In this document: in pieces, positions 52,685 through 61,531 of the stretch | Layout of the letters: each line of letters begins with the position of its first letter | Position numbering within the stretch: the stretch's first letter is position 1 | From: Marinobacter sp. Arc7-DN-1 | GTDB lineage: Bacteria; Pseudomonadota; Gammaproteobacteria; Pseudomonadales; Oleiphilaceae | Assembly (NCBI RefSeq): GCF_003441595.1 | Contig: NZ_CP031848.1 | Span: 1,116,001 to 1,180,000, forward strand | Length of the DNA stretch: 64,000 nucleotides | Reading direction: 5' to 3' | Notes under the pieces: generated by a model | Told to the model about the DNA's origin: nothing | The model's database searches: none | Seen by the model: the letters and a program-made list of their open reading frames with translations, nothing else | Made by a program: the position numbers and the translations under genes

Positions 52685-53244
52685 TTCAATTTTAAAAATT
52701 TAAACTCAAGTGCTTTCAAATCTCTCTTCCTGAACTTTAATGCTTTGGCAGGAACTCCTGAATAAATAGTGAACTCTTTACAGTCCCTTGTCACCATGCT
52801 TAGTGCACCGACTGCTGCACCTTCGTTTAGAATAACACCAGGAAGAATAACGCTGCCTGAGCCCACAATGACATGACTCTTTAACTCAACCTCAGCTGAA
52901 TGAACATTCTTAAAATCGGCCGGAACCATGGGGTTGGTCAAACTCGTTCCGGAGTAGTCATCGTTACTGCTATAGATCGAGACGCGGGAGGAAATATTCA
53001 CAAAGTCCGAAAGCTTAATCTTCCCCGCTCCGATCAATGAACTGAACACAGCAACGTGAACATAGTTTCCGATTTCGATTCCGCCCTCACCCGCAGAGAG
53101 GACGCAGAAGTCATCTATGCGGACATGGCTACCTATGGATATTTTCGCGGGGTTATAAAAAGACGCTTTATCCGAGATAAATACATTAGAGCCAATCGCA
53201 GAAAAACCAATGCTTTCTAACTGCTCAAGTGATAAAAATGCCAT
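52681..53244 (-). CDS. Left-handed beta-helix acyltransferase
   Basis: A 187-residue hexapeptide-repeat acetyltransferase of the NeuD/maltose-acetyltransferase type (IGSNVFISDKASFYNPAKIS, IGSHVRIDDFCVLSAGEGGI, HVIVGSGSVILPGVILNEGA AVGALSMVTRDC). The catalytic histidine is not in an obvious position, but HVAVF and KSHVIVG are candidates. It sits between the VioA-like aminotransferase and the WecF-like transferase with four-base or one-base overlaps, so it most likely N-acetylates the 4-amino sugar made by that aminotransferase. O-acetylation is the alternative. Confidence 0.82.
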   Translation of the reverse strand: MAFLSLEQLESIGFSAIGSNVFISDKASFYNPAKISIGSHVRIDDFCVLSAGEGGIEIGNYVHVAVFSSLIGAGKIKLSDFVNISSRVSIYSSNDDYSGTSLTNPMVPADFKNVHSAEVELKSHVIVGSGSVILPGVILNEGAAVGALSMVTRDCKEFTIYSGVPAKALKFRKRDLKALEFKFLKLK

Positions 53245-54356
53245 TATCTTTGGAGCCCCGTGGCCAAAAATGACTTAATTACATCAATAATGGCCTTCTG
53301 CTGCTGACTTTCTAGACTTGCATAAATAGGGAGGCAGAGAATCCGCCCAGCAATATCATTCGAAACCGGCTGAGGACTCGTTTGTTCGAAGAAATCAATG
53401 GTTTCTAGTGAAGGAAAGAAATATCGGCGCGCCAGAATTCTATTCTCTTTGAGAAGTTCCGCTACTTTTACAGCCGCCGGCTCGCTCTCGAACACCGCGG
53501 GAAAATAGGCTGCATTGTAAGACAGGTCGTCACTTCGCTTTTGCAACTGCACTAAACTAAAAAGCGCGCGTTCATAGTTAGACCATACTCGGTGTCGGAC
53601 GGCCATATTGGCTTCCATTTCATCCAGTACACACAAGCCCATCGCCGCCTGCAACTCATTCATCTTGGCATTGATGCCCAGCTCTTCGATTGTCTGCCGC
53701 CCAGTGATTCCGAAGTTTATCATTCTCTTCGCACGCTCCAGATCTTCCTTGCGCTGGAAGATAATGGCCCCGCCCTCGCCTGTGTGGAACAGCTTGGTGG
53801 CGTGAAAGCTGAGGGTGGCGGCGTCGCCATGCTTGAGCAGGCTTTTGCCTTTGTAGTTCACACCGAAGGCGTGAGATGCATCGTAGATGACTTTCAGGTT
53901 GTGCTTTTGGGCGATGGTATCTATGGCTTCTACATCGCAGGCGTTGCCAAATACGTGCACGGGAACAATGGAACGGGTTTGCGGGGTAATGGCCTCTTCA
54001 ATGCTGGCGGGGTTCAGGCACCAGGTTTCCGGGTCGATGTCTGCAAACACTGGCTGGATGCCATCCCACTTCAGTGAACTTGCCGTGGCAATGAAGGTGA
54101 ATGGTGTTGTAATCGCCTCTGCAGGCTTTCCGTCTACCGGCTCGTTAATGCCCAGGGCGCGATAGGCAATTTGCAGTGCCAGCGTACCATTTGATACCAG
54201 CAACAGGTTTTCGACGCCCAGATACTCTTCCAGCCTACTCGTTAGCTCCTGCGCTAACGGGCCATTGTTGGTCAGCCAGTTGCGCTCATAGATACCGTCC
54301 AGAAACTGATTCAGTCTCTCCCGGTTTGGCAGGTACGGCTTCGTGACGGGGATCAT
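53244..54356 (-). CDS. dTDP-4-keto-6-deoxyhexose 4-aminotransferase, VioA-like
   Basis: A 370-residue DegT-family aminotransferase. [40 protein letters not shown] and [18 protein letters not shown] are very close in pattern to VioA, which makes dTDP-4-amino-4,6-dideoxyglucose. The Asp of [15 protein letters not shown] and the Lys of [15 protein letters not shown] form the PLP site. It follows rmlB and rmlA, which supply the 4-keto substrate. Whether the product is the gluco (Qui4N) or galacto (Fuc4N) form depends on stereochemistry I cannot read; the WecF-like transferase favours Fuc4NAc, the enzyme motifs favour Qui4N. Confidence 0.87.
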   Translation of the reverse strand: MIPVTKPYLPNRERLNQFLDGIYERNWLTNNGPLAQELTSRLEEYLGVENLLLVSNGTLALQIAYRALGINEPVDGKPAEAITTPFTFIATASSLKWDGIQPVFADIDPETWCLNPASIEEAITPQTRSIVPVHVFGNACDVEAIDTIAQKHNLKVIYDASHAFGVNYKGKSLLKHGDAATLSFHATKLFHTGEGGAIIFQRKEDLERAKRMINFGITGRQTIEELGINAKMNELQAAMGLCVLDEMEANMAVRHRVWSNYERALFSLVQLQKRSDDLSYNAAYFPAVFESEPAAVKVAELLKENRILARRYFFPSLETIDFFEQTSPQPVSNDIAGRILCLPIYASLESQQQKAIIDVIKSFLATGLQR

Positions 54357-55225
54357 TTCGAGTCTTCCAGAATGTCTAACAGGTATTGGCCGTAGCCGTT
54401 TTTCTTGAGCTGGTCAGCCTGTTGTAGGAACTGCTCTTTGGCCAGCCAGCCTTGGTTGAAGCCGATTTCTTCAAGGCAGGCGATCTTATAGCCCTGCCTC
54501 TTCTCAACGGTTTCTACAAACTGCGCGGCTTCCAGCAGACTTTCATGGGTCCCAGTATCCAGCCAGGCGAAGCCCCGGCCGAGCAGCTCTACATTCAACT
54601 TGCCTTGCTCCAGATAGGCCCGGTTTACGCAGGTGATTTCAAGTTCGCCCCGGTGGCTGGGCGTTACCTGTTTGGCAATGTTTACCACGCTGTTGTCGTA
54701 GAAATACAGGCCAGTTACAGCGTAGTGGGATTTCGGGTGTTCAGGTTTTTCTTCGATGGAGATAGCGCGTTTGCTCTCATCGAACTCGACTACGCCAAAG
54801 CGTTCTGGGTCTTTTACCTGGTAGCCGAATACCGTGGCGCCTTCGCTGCGCTGGGCGGCCTGTTTCAGTTTTGGAGTGAAGCCCTGGCCATAAAAGATGT
54901 TGTCGCCCAGTACCAGGCACACGCTGTCGTTACCGATGAACTCTTCGCCGATAACAAAGGCCTGGGCGAGGCCGTCCGGGCTTGGCTGGATTTCGTAGCT
55001 GAGGTTAATGCCGAATTGTCCGCCAGTACCGAGTGCGCGTTTAAAGCCGGCCTGATCTTCCGGGGTGGTGATAATGAGGATTTCCCGGATGCCCGCCAGC
55101 ATGAGTACAGAGAGCGGATAGTAGATCATTGGCTTGTCGTACACCGGCAGGAGTTGTTTAGATGTGCCGAGTGTTATGGGATATAGGCGGGTACCGGAGC
55201 CGCCTGCGAGGATAATACCTTTCAT
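54353..55225 (-). CDS. rmlA: Glucose-1-phosphate thymidylyltransferase
   Basis: A 290-residue enzyme that makes dTDP-glucose. [20 protein letters not shown] followed by [20 protein letters not shown] is the nucleotidyltransferase signature, and [13 protein letters not shown] and [13 protein letters not shown] complete the active site. Full family length. The ATG at 55,223-55,225 is preferred to an upstream TTG. It overlaps the aminotransferase gene by four bases. A palindromic repeat separates it from rmlB. Confidence 0.97.
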   Translation of the reverse strand: MKGIILAGGSGTRLYPITLGTSKQLLPVYDKPMIYYPLSVLMLAGIREILIITTPEDQAGFKRALGTGGQFGINLSYEIQPSPDGLAQAFVIGEEFIGNDSVCLVLGDNIFYGQGFTPKLKQAAQRSEGATVFGYQVKDPERFGVVEFDESKRAISIEEKPEHPKSHYAVTGLYFYDNSVVNIAKQVTPSHRGELEITCVNRAYLEQGKLNVELLGRGFAWLDTGTHESLLEAAQFVETVEKRQGYKIACLEEIGFNQGWLAKEQFLQQADQLKKNGYGQYLLDILEDSK

Positions 55226-55245
55226 ATTCAAACTAATCTCTCTGG

Positions 55246-55282
55246 TGAAGATGGGGTCAGAGGAAAGCTTTCATCTGACCCC
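55246..55282. repeat. Palindromic repeat, subfamily A variant, between rmlB and rmlA
   Basis: TGAAGATGGGGTCAGAGGAAA and TTTCATCTGACCCC form a hairpin with one mismatch around GC. It lies 20 bases upstream of the rmlA start and 22 bases after the rmlB stop on the transcribed minus strand, so it would fold in the mRNA near the rmlA ribosome-binding site. Confidence 0.8.
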
Positions 55283-55304
55283 GGTGCCGGGTTTAACCTT
55301 GGCA

Positions 55305-56378
55305 TCAGGAAGCTTTACCAAGGCGTTCCCGTTGGTAGCTGCCGTCCTGTACCCGCTGGCACCAGTCGAGGTTATTCAGGTACCACTCCACGGTTTTGCG
55401 GATGCCGCTTTCAAAGGTCTCCTCAGGCGCCCAGCCGAGTTCTTTCTGGATTTTGCTAGCGTCTATGGCGTAGCGCATGTCGTGGCCGGGGCGGTCTTTT
55501 ACAGTGGTAATCAGGTCACGGTAGCTGCGTTCCTGCGGGCGGAGTTCCTGGAGGATGTCGCAGATGGTATGCACGACTTCGATGTTCTGTTTTTCGTTGT
55601 GGCCGCCGATGTTGTAGGTTTCGCCGGGTTTGCCTTCGGTAACGACTTTGTAGAGGGCGCGGGCATGATCTTCTACATACAACCAGTCTCGGATCTGGTC
55701 ACCTTTGCCGTAAACTGGGAGAAACTTTCCCTCCAATGCGTTAAGTATCATCAATGGGATGAGCTTTTCCGGGAAGTGGTAAGGCCCGTAGTTGTTGGAG
55801 CAGTTGGTGACCAATACTGGCAGACCGTAAGTACGTTGCCAGGCCCGCACCAAGTGGTCCGAACTGGCTTTGCTGGCGGAGTATGGGCTACTGGGAGCGT
55901 AGGCGGTTTCTTCGGTAAATAAATATTCCGAAGCATTTTCTGTTTGGCTCGGATGGGGGAGGTCACCGTAGACTTCGTCGGTGCTTATGTGGTGAAAGCG
56001 AAATCCCGCCTTTCGCTCGCCCTCCAAAGCTTGCCAGTATTGGCGAGTAGCCTCCAAAAGAGTGTACGTTCCAACGATGTTGGTTTCGATGAAGTCTGCA
56101 GGGCCATCAATGGACCGATCTACATGACTTTCTGCAGCGAGGTGCATAATGGCGTCCGGCTGATGCTCAGCCAGAACCCGCTCAACCTCGGCGCGGTTGC
56201 AAATGTCTACATGCTCAAAAGCATAGCGGTCGCTCTCGCTTACCTCGACCAGACTTTGGAGATTCCCGGCGTAAGTGAGTTTGTCCAAGTTAACCACGCC
56301 ATCTGCGGTGTTCCTAATGATGTAGCGTATTACTGCAGACCCAATGAAACCCGCCCCGCCTGTGACAAGAAACTTCAC
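55305..56378 (-). CDS. rmlB: dTDP-glucose 4,6-dehydratase
   Basis: A 357-residue SDR dehydratase giving dTDP-4-keto-6-deoxyglucose. [66 protein letters not shown] and [15 protein letters not shown] (catalytic Y-x3-K) are all present. No rmlC or rmlD follows, so the keto sugar is not used for rhamnose but for the VioA-like aminotransferase. It overlaps the wbpE-like gene by four bases. Confidence 0.97.
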   Translation of the reverse strand: MKFLVTGGAGFIGSAVIRYIIRNTADGVVNLDKLTYAGNLQSLVEVSESDRYAFEHVDICNRAEVERVLAEHQPDAIMHLAAESHVDRSIDGPADFIETNIVGTYTLLEATRQYWQALEGERKAGFRFHHISTDEVYGDLPHPSQTENASEYLFTEETAYAPSSPYSASKASSDHLVRAWQRTYGLPVLVTNCSNNYGPYHFPEKLIPLMILNALEGKFLPVYGKGDQIRDWLYVEDHARALYKVVTEGKPGETYNIGGHNEKQNIEVVHTICDILQELRPQERSYRDLITTVKDRPGHDMRYAIDASKIQKELGWAPEETFESGIRKTVEWYLNNLDWCQRVQDGSYQRERLGKAS

Positions 56379-57454
56379 TTCAACAATGCCTCCACTACGA
56401 ACTTCTGGTCCACTTCTGACATATAAGGATGCATAGGCAACGACATAACAACCCGAGCAGCCTCATCCCCCGCAGAAAGATCGGCAGCAGGGTCTTCAAC
56501 AGCCGGTTGCTTATTCAACGGAATTGGATAATGCACCGCCGTTGGAACCCCCGCTTCATTTAGCTTTTCCTGGACCGCCTCACGGTTGTTTACGCGAATG
56601 GTGTACTGCGCCCAGGCAGATACACTATGTGCTTCTACGAAGGGGGCGATATCAATGTCAGCATCGTTCAACAACCGGGCGTAGTTTTCAGCCACCTGGT
56701 TACGCAGCTGAATTTCCTCTTCGAGCAAGGCCAGTTTCGGCAACAGAATGGCTGCCTGCAGAGTATCCAGACGGCTATTCACTCCTACCCTGACATGGTG
56801 GTAACGCCGGTCCTGGCCGTGGCGGGCTATTTGGCGCAAGATGGTGGCCAGCTCTTCGTCGTTGGTGAAGATAGCTCCACCATCGCCATAACAGCCCAAC
56901 GGTTTGCTCGGGAAGAAGCTGGTGCACCCGATGGTGGTCAGATTGCAGGACTTTTTAGCCTTGTAGCTGGCACCAAAGCTTTGCGCACCGTCTTCGATAA
57001 CGGGAATTCCGTGCGTTCCGGCGATGGCGTTGATCGCGTCAAAATCAGCGCACTGACCATACAGCGACACCGGAATAATGGCTTTGGTCCGGGAGGTAAT
57101 AGCTATTTCCAGCTTCTCAGGATCCAGGTTGTAGGTTTTCGGGTCGATATCTACGTAGACCGGCTTGGCCCCCAACACGGCTGGCGTCTCCGCCGTGGCG
57201 ATGTAGCTAAACCCTGGCACAATCACTTCGTCGCCCGGGCCGACACCCAGTGCCATCTGGGCGATCTGCAGTGCATCCGTGCCATTGGCAACTGAGATAC
57301 AGTGTTTGGCACCACAGAAGGCTGCTAGCAGCTCTTCCAGTTCGGCCACTTCCGGACCGAGGATATACTTGCCGTGGGCAAGAACCTTCTGGATGTTCTG
57401 ATCAATCTGGTCTTTGATGCGGGCTTGCTGTGCGGCCAGGTCTACGAATTGCAT
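56375..57454 (-). CDS. wbpE: UDP-3-keto-GlcNAcA aminotransferase, WbpE-like
   Basis: A 359-residue DegT-family aminotransferase. [20 protein letters not shown] and then [18 protein letters not shown] match the WbpE/WlbC start, [41 protein letters not shown] contains the PLP aspartate and lysine, and [11 protein letters not shown] closes the family pattern. It adds the 3-amino group in UDP-ManNAc3NAcA synthesis and lies in the gene order wbpA, wbpB, wbpD, wbpE, as in related B-band loci. Confidence 0.93.
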   Translation of the reverse strand: MQFVDLAAQQARIKDQIDQNIQKVLAHGKYILGPEVAELEELLAAFCGAKHCISVANGTDALQIAQMALGVGPGDEVIVPGFSYIATAETPAVLGAKPVYVDIDPKTYNLDPEKLEIAITSRTKAIIPVSLYGQCADFDAINAIAGTHGIPVIEDGAQSFGASYKAKKSCNLTTIGCTSFFPSKPLGCYGDGGAIFTNDEELATILRQIARHGQDRRYHHVRVGVNSRLDTLQAAILLPKLALLEEEIQLRNQVAENYARLLNDADIDIAPFVEAHSVSAWAQYTIRVNNREAVQEKLNEAGVPTAVHYPIPLNKQPAVEDPAADLSAGDEAARVVMSLPMHPYMSEVDQKFVVEALLK

Positions 57455-57496
57455 TAGGCGGATACCTTTGAGCTTAACCGATGACGACGATGGTTC

Positions 57497-58072
57497 TCAG
57501 TGTTTGGTCACTTGATTGTCTTTTAACACATAGCGGCTACCGGTGTGTGGGCATATGGTTTCGCCCTCTCCTTGTACCGAAAGATCGAGCTGTTCGCCGA
57601 ACTCACTCATCCAACCAATCTGCCGGGCGGGTACTCCCACCATCAGGGCGTATGCAGGGACATCTTTGTTAACCACCGCGCCGGCTCCCACGAAGGCGTA
57701 TTCGCCAATGGTAACGCCGCATACGATGGTGCAGTTGGCACCCAGTGTTGCCCCCTTTTTCACCAGCGTATCCCGGTATTCGCTCTTGCGTTCGATCAGC
57801 GAACGGGGATTGTATACATTGGTGAACACCATGCTCGGGCCACAGAACACGCCTTCTTCCAGGTGGACATTGTCATAGAGGGAGACGTTGTTCTGGATCT
57901 TGCAGTTGTCGCCAATAGTGACCTTATTGCCTACGAACACGTTCTGGCCCATGGAGACGTTTTTGCCGACTCTGGCGCCACCGCATACGTGGACGAAATG
58001 CCAGACTCGGGAGCCTTCGCCGATCTGGGCGCCCTCGTCTACTATGGCGCTGGGGTGGATGGTTACCGACAT
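57497..58072 (-). CDS. wbpD: UDP-2-acetamido-3-amino-glucuronate N-acetyltransferase, WbpD-like
   Basis: A 191-residue left-handed beta-helix acetyltransferase. [40 protein letters not shown] and [31 protein letters not shown] are nearly diagnostic of WbpD/WlbB; the latter includes the asparagine/histidine environment for the 3-amino group. It acetylates C3 of the sugar with acetyl-CoA. It starts 24 bases before a subfamily B palindrome that separates it from the wbpB-like gene. Confidence 0.94.
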   Translation of the reverse strand: MSVTIHPSAIVDEGAQIGEGSRVWHFVHVCGGARVGKNVSMGQNVFVGNKVTIGDNCKIQNNVSLYDNVHLEEGVFCGPSMVFTNVYNPRSLIERKSEYRDTLVKKGATLGANCTIVCGVTIGEYAFVGAGAVVNKDVPAYALMVGVPARQIGWMSEFGEQLDLSVQGEGETICPHTGSRYVLKDNQVTKH

Positions 58073-58098
58073 AGCTCTTCCCTTTTTCTGGTGACAAT

Positions 58099-58126
58099 GG
58101 GGTCTGACCCCGAGGGGTCAGACCCC
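58099..58126. repeat. Palindromic repeat, subfamily B, between wbpB and wbpD
   Basis: GGGGTCTGACCCC, GA, GGGGTCAGACCCC: a perfect copy of the core without the T-rich tail. It begins seven bases after the wbpB stop (on the minus strand it ends just before the wbpD ribosome-binding region). Confidence 0.88.
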
Positions 58127-58132
58127 TAACTC

Positions 58133-59083
<951 letters not shown>

Positions 59084-59126
59084 TTAATTACTCCATTAAC
59101 GATGTGTGTTCATTGTTGAAAAGTAT

Positions 59127-60404
59127 TCAGAGACGTAGATCGGTCTGATCGGCAGGAAACAAATACTTCAGGTCATAAACAAGATGGTCGTCTTGCTTGC
59201 CCAATTTGCGGATGCTCTCCATACCCATTGCCGCGAACTGCTGATGGCCAACAGCAATAATGATCGCGTCATAAATGCCCTGTTCAGGTTCGCTTACCGG
59301 CGCGATATCGTATTCCTGTTCTGCTTCTTTTTTTGAAACCCAAGGGTCATAAACGTCAACCTTGGTATTGTACTCCTTCAGTTCACGCACAATGTCGATC
59401 ACACGAGTGTTACGCAGGTCCGGGCAGTTTTCCTTGAAGGCGAGCCCCATCACCAGCACCCGGGCGCCTTCCACATGGATACGCTTTTTAAGCATGGCCT
59501 TGACTAGCTGGGAGACCACGTAGGCACCCATGCCATCGTTTAGGCGGCGGCCGGCGAGGATGATTTCCGGGTGGTAGCCGATGGTCTGTGCCTTGTGGGT
59601 CAGGTAATAGGGGTCTACGCCAATGCAGTGGCCACCCACCAGGCCGGGGCGGAAGGGTAGGAAGTTCCATTTGGAACCCGCAGCTTGCAGGACGGCTTCG
59701 GTATCTATGCCCATCTTGTTGAAGATCATCGCCAGTTCGTTGATGAGGGCGATGTTTAGGTCCCGCTGGGTGTTTTCGATGACTTTGGCAGCCTCGGCCA
59801 CTTTGATGCTGCTGGCCTTGTAGGTGCCTACGGTAATGATCTCGTTGTAGAGCGCGTCTACCAGATCGGCGATTTCCGGAGTAGAGCCGGCGGTGACTTT
59901 CTTGATGTTGGTGACACGGTGTTCCTTGTCACCCGGGTTAATCCGCTCCGGGCTGTAACCGGCGTAAAAGTCCTGGTTAAACACCAAGCCAGATACCCGC
60001 TCCAGCACTGGCACGCAGTCTTCCTCGGTTGCCCCAGGGTAAACCGTGGACTCGTAGATGACGATATCGCCCTGTTTGAGGGTTTTCCCGATGGTTTGGC
60101 TGGCTTTGATCAGCGGGGTCAGGTCCGGGCGTTTGTGCTCGTCGATCGGAGTCGGCACCGTTACGATGTAGACGTTGGCGGCCTTGAGATCCTCCGCGCT
60201 GGAGGTATAGCTCAGGTGAGACGCATGCCCCAGCTCTTCGCTGCTCACTTCCAGGGTGTGGTCATGGCCGTTCTGGAGTTCGGTGACACGCTTCTGGTTG
60301 ATATCAAAGCCGATGACGGGACGCTTTTTGCCGAATTCTACGGCCAGGGGGAGGCCGACGTAGCCTAGGCCGATGACTGCGAGGGTGAGGTTGTTGGTTT
60401 GCAT
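59127..60404 (-). CDS. wbpA: UDP-N-acetylglucosamine 6-dehydrogenase, WbpA-like
   Basis: A 425-residue enzyme that oxidises UDP-GlcNAc to UDP-GlcNAcA, first step of the ManNAc3NAcA route. [40 protein letters not shown] and the catalytic cysteine in [12 protein letters not shown] near residue 260 are present. It shares long identical blocks with the paralogue at 25,058. It leads the wbpA-wbpB-wbpD-wbpE gene series downstream of wzz, and a subfamily B palindrome separates it from wzz. Confidence 0.94.
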   Translation of the reverse strand: MQTNNLTLAVIGLGYVGLPLAVEFGKKRPVIGFDINQKRVTELQNGHDHTLEVSSEELGHASHLSYTSSAEDLKAANVYIVTVPTPIDEHKRPDLTPLIKASQTIGKTLKQGDIVIYESTVYPGATEEDCVPVLERVSGLVFNQDFYAGYSPERINPGDKEHRVTNIKKVTAGSTPEIADLVDALYNEIITVGTYKASSIKVAEAAKVIENTQRDLNIALINELAMIFNKMGIDTEAVLQAAGSKWNFLPFRPGLVGGHCIGVDPYYLTHKAQTIGYHPEIILAGRRLNDGMGAYVVSQLVKAMLKKRIHVEGARVLVMGLAFKENCPDLRNTRVIDIVRELKEYNTKVDVYDPWVSKKEAEQEYDIAPVSEPEQGIYDAIIIAVGHQQFAAMGMESIRKLGKQDDHLVYDLKYLFPADQTDLRL

Positions 60405-60450
60405 GGTGATTGGTGCTTTATCTTTGGTGATTAATTGAGGTGTTGAGGTG

Positions 60451-60492
60451 TGAAGGTGGGGTCTGACCCCACGGGGTCAGACCCCTTTTTCA
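60451..60492. repeat. Palindromic repeat, subfamily B, between wzz and wbpA
   Basis: TGAAGGTGGGGTCTGACCCC, AC, GGGGTCAGACCCCTTTTTCA: a complete copy including both TGAA/TTCA ends. It starts 13 bases from the wzz stop. Confidence 0.9.
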
Positions 60493-60505
60493 ATTGACCT
60501 AGTGT

Positions 60506-61444
60506 TCAGGCTTCGCGGGTTCCTTTGAAGAAGGCCCGGATGAATACGATGAAAACACCGAGCATGCCGCCGAGCATGGTGGCGAGTATGGCGATCAGCG
60601 CCCGCTTCGGTTCACTCTTTTCCTGCGGCACCACCGCCGGATCGATCGTTTTGAACACGTATTCCTGCTGGGCATTGGCCAGCATCACGGTGCGCGTTTC
60701 GCTCTCGATAAGCTGGTAGAACACCTGTTGCATACCGGCGATGTTGGTGTCGGTTAATTTGTTTTCCAGATAGTTGATTCTGGCCTCGGCCTCTGCCACG
60801 TCTTGCCGGCGCATGTGTTCGTTGATGTCTTCAACCAGCCATTGCGCCCACTGCTGTGCGGCAGGGGGAGAGAGGCTCTTCACGGAAAATGTGACCATGC
60901 CGTTTTCTTTGTTTTCGCTGATGCTCAGATGGTTTTGTTTAAACGCTTTTACGAGGTCCCAGTCTGTGGGTTGCTGGCTTTTCCCGTTTTCGTCCGGCAA
61001 CCATTGCCCGGTTTCGGGATTGTACACCTCCCGGTTGTATTGCCAGTCGCTCTGCTTGATGCTCCAACCTTCCACCGCCATGAGGGGCACGGCCAGATTG
61101 TGGCGATCAATAAAGTCGGCCAGGAAGGCGCGTGAACGGAGCACTTCCTTGGCGATAACGGTCTGGTTGGAACTACCCCCGCCGATATTGATACCGGCAA
61201 GGCTGGCCAACCCACCAAGCTGGCCAGATATGCCGCCCATGCCATTCTCTTCATTAGCAGGTGCCAGCAGCACGCTGGCCTGGTAGATATTGGGTTTATA
61301 CAGGGCGTAGGCAACACCGCCTGCCGCGAACAGGAAGGTGACGGCGATAATCAGCCATTTGCCGGCCCAGAGGGTGGCGAAAAGTTCCCTCAGGTCAATT
61401 TCATCATCTTGTTGCTGTGGGTTAAGCACTTCGTATTGAGTCAT
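60506..61444 (-). CDS. wzz: Chain-length determinant protein (Wzz family)
   Basis: A 312-residue polysaccharide co-polymerase. An N-terminal cytoplasmic tail with EIDLRELFATLWAGKW is followed by a first transmembrane helix (about 29-48, LIIAVTFLFAAGGVAYALY). The periplasmic domain spans about 50-275, with ENKENGMVTFSVKSLSPPAA, and a proline-containing second helix (about 280-305, PKRALIAILATMLGGMLGVF) completes the Wzz topology. It sets polymer length together with Wzy. No C-terminal tyrosine-kinase domain is present. Confidence 0.93.
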   Translation of the reverse strand: MTQYEVLNPQQQDDEIDLRELFATLWAGKWLIIAVTFLFAAGGVAYALYKPNIYQASVLLAPANEENGMGGISGQLGGLASLAGINIGGGSSNQTVIAKEVLRSRAFLADFIDRHNLAVPLMAVEGWSIKQSDWQYNREVYNPETGQWLPDENGKSQQPTDWDLVKAFKQNHLSISENKENGMVTFSVKSLSPPAAQQWAQWLVEDINEHMRRQDVAEAEARINYLENKLTDTNIAGMQQVFYQLIESETRTVMLANAQQEYVFKTIDPAVVPQEKSEPKRALIAILATMLGGMLGVFIVFIRAFFKGTREA

Positions 61445-61477
61445 GATTTAATCGGGTCGGGTATAGAGTTGGGTGCT

Positions 61478-61519
61478 TGAAGTTGGGGTCTGACCCCGTG
61501 GGGTCAGACCCCTTTTTCA
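61478..61519. repeat. Palindromic repeat, subfamily B, between the export protein gene and wzz
   Basis: TGAAGTTGGGGTCTGACCCC, GT, GGGGTCAGACCCCTTTTTCA: identical in outline to the copies inside the MBL-RNase gene. It lies 12 bases after the stop of the export gene and about 35 bases upstream of the wzz start. Confidence 0.9.
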
Positions 61520-61531
61520 GCTTTAACTTAC

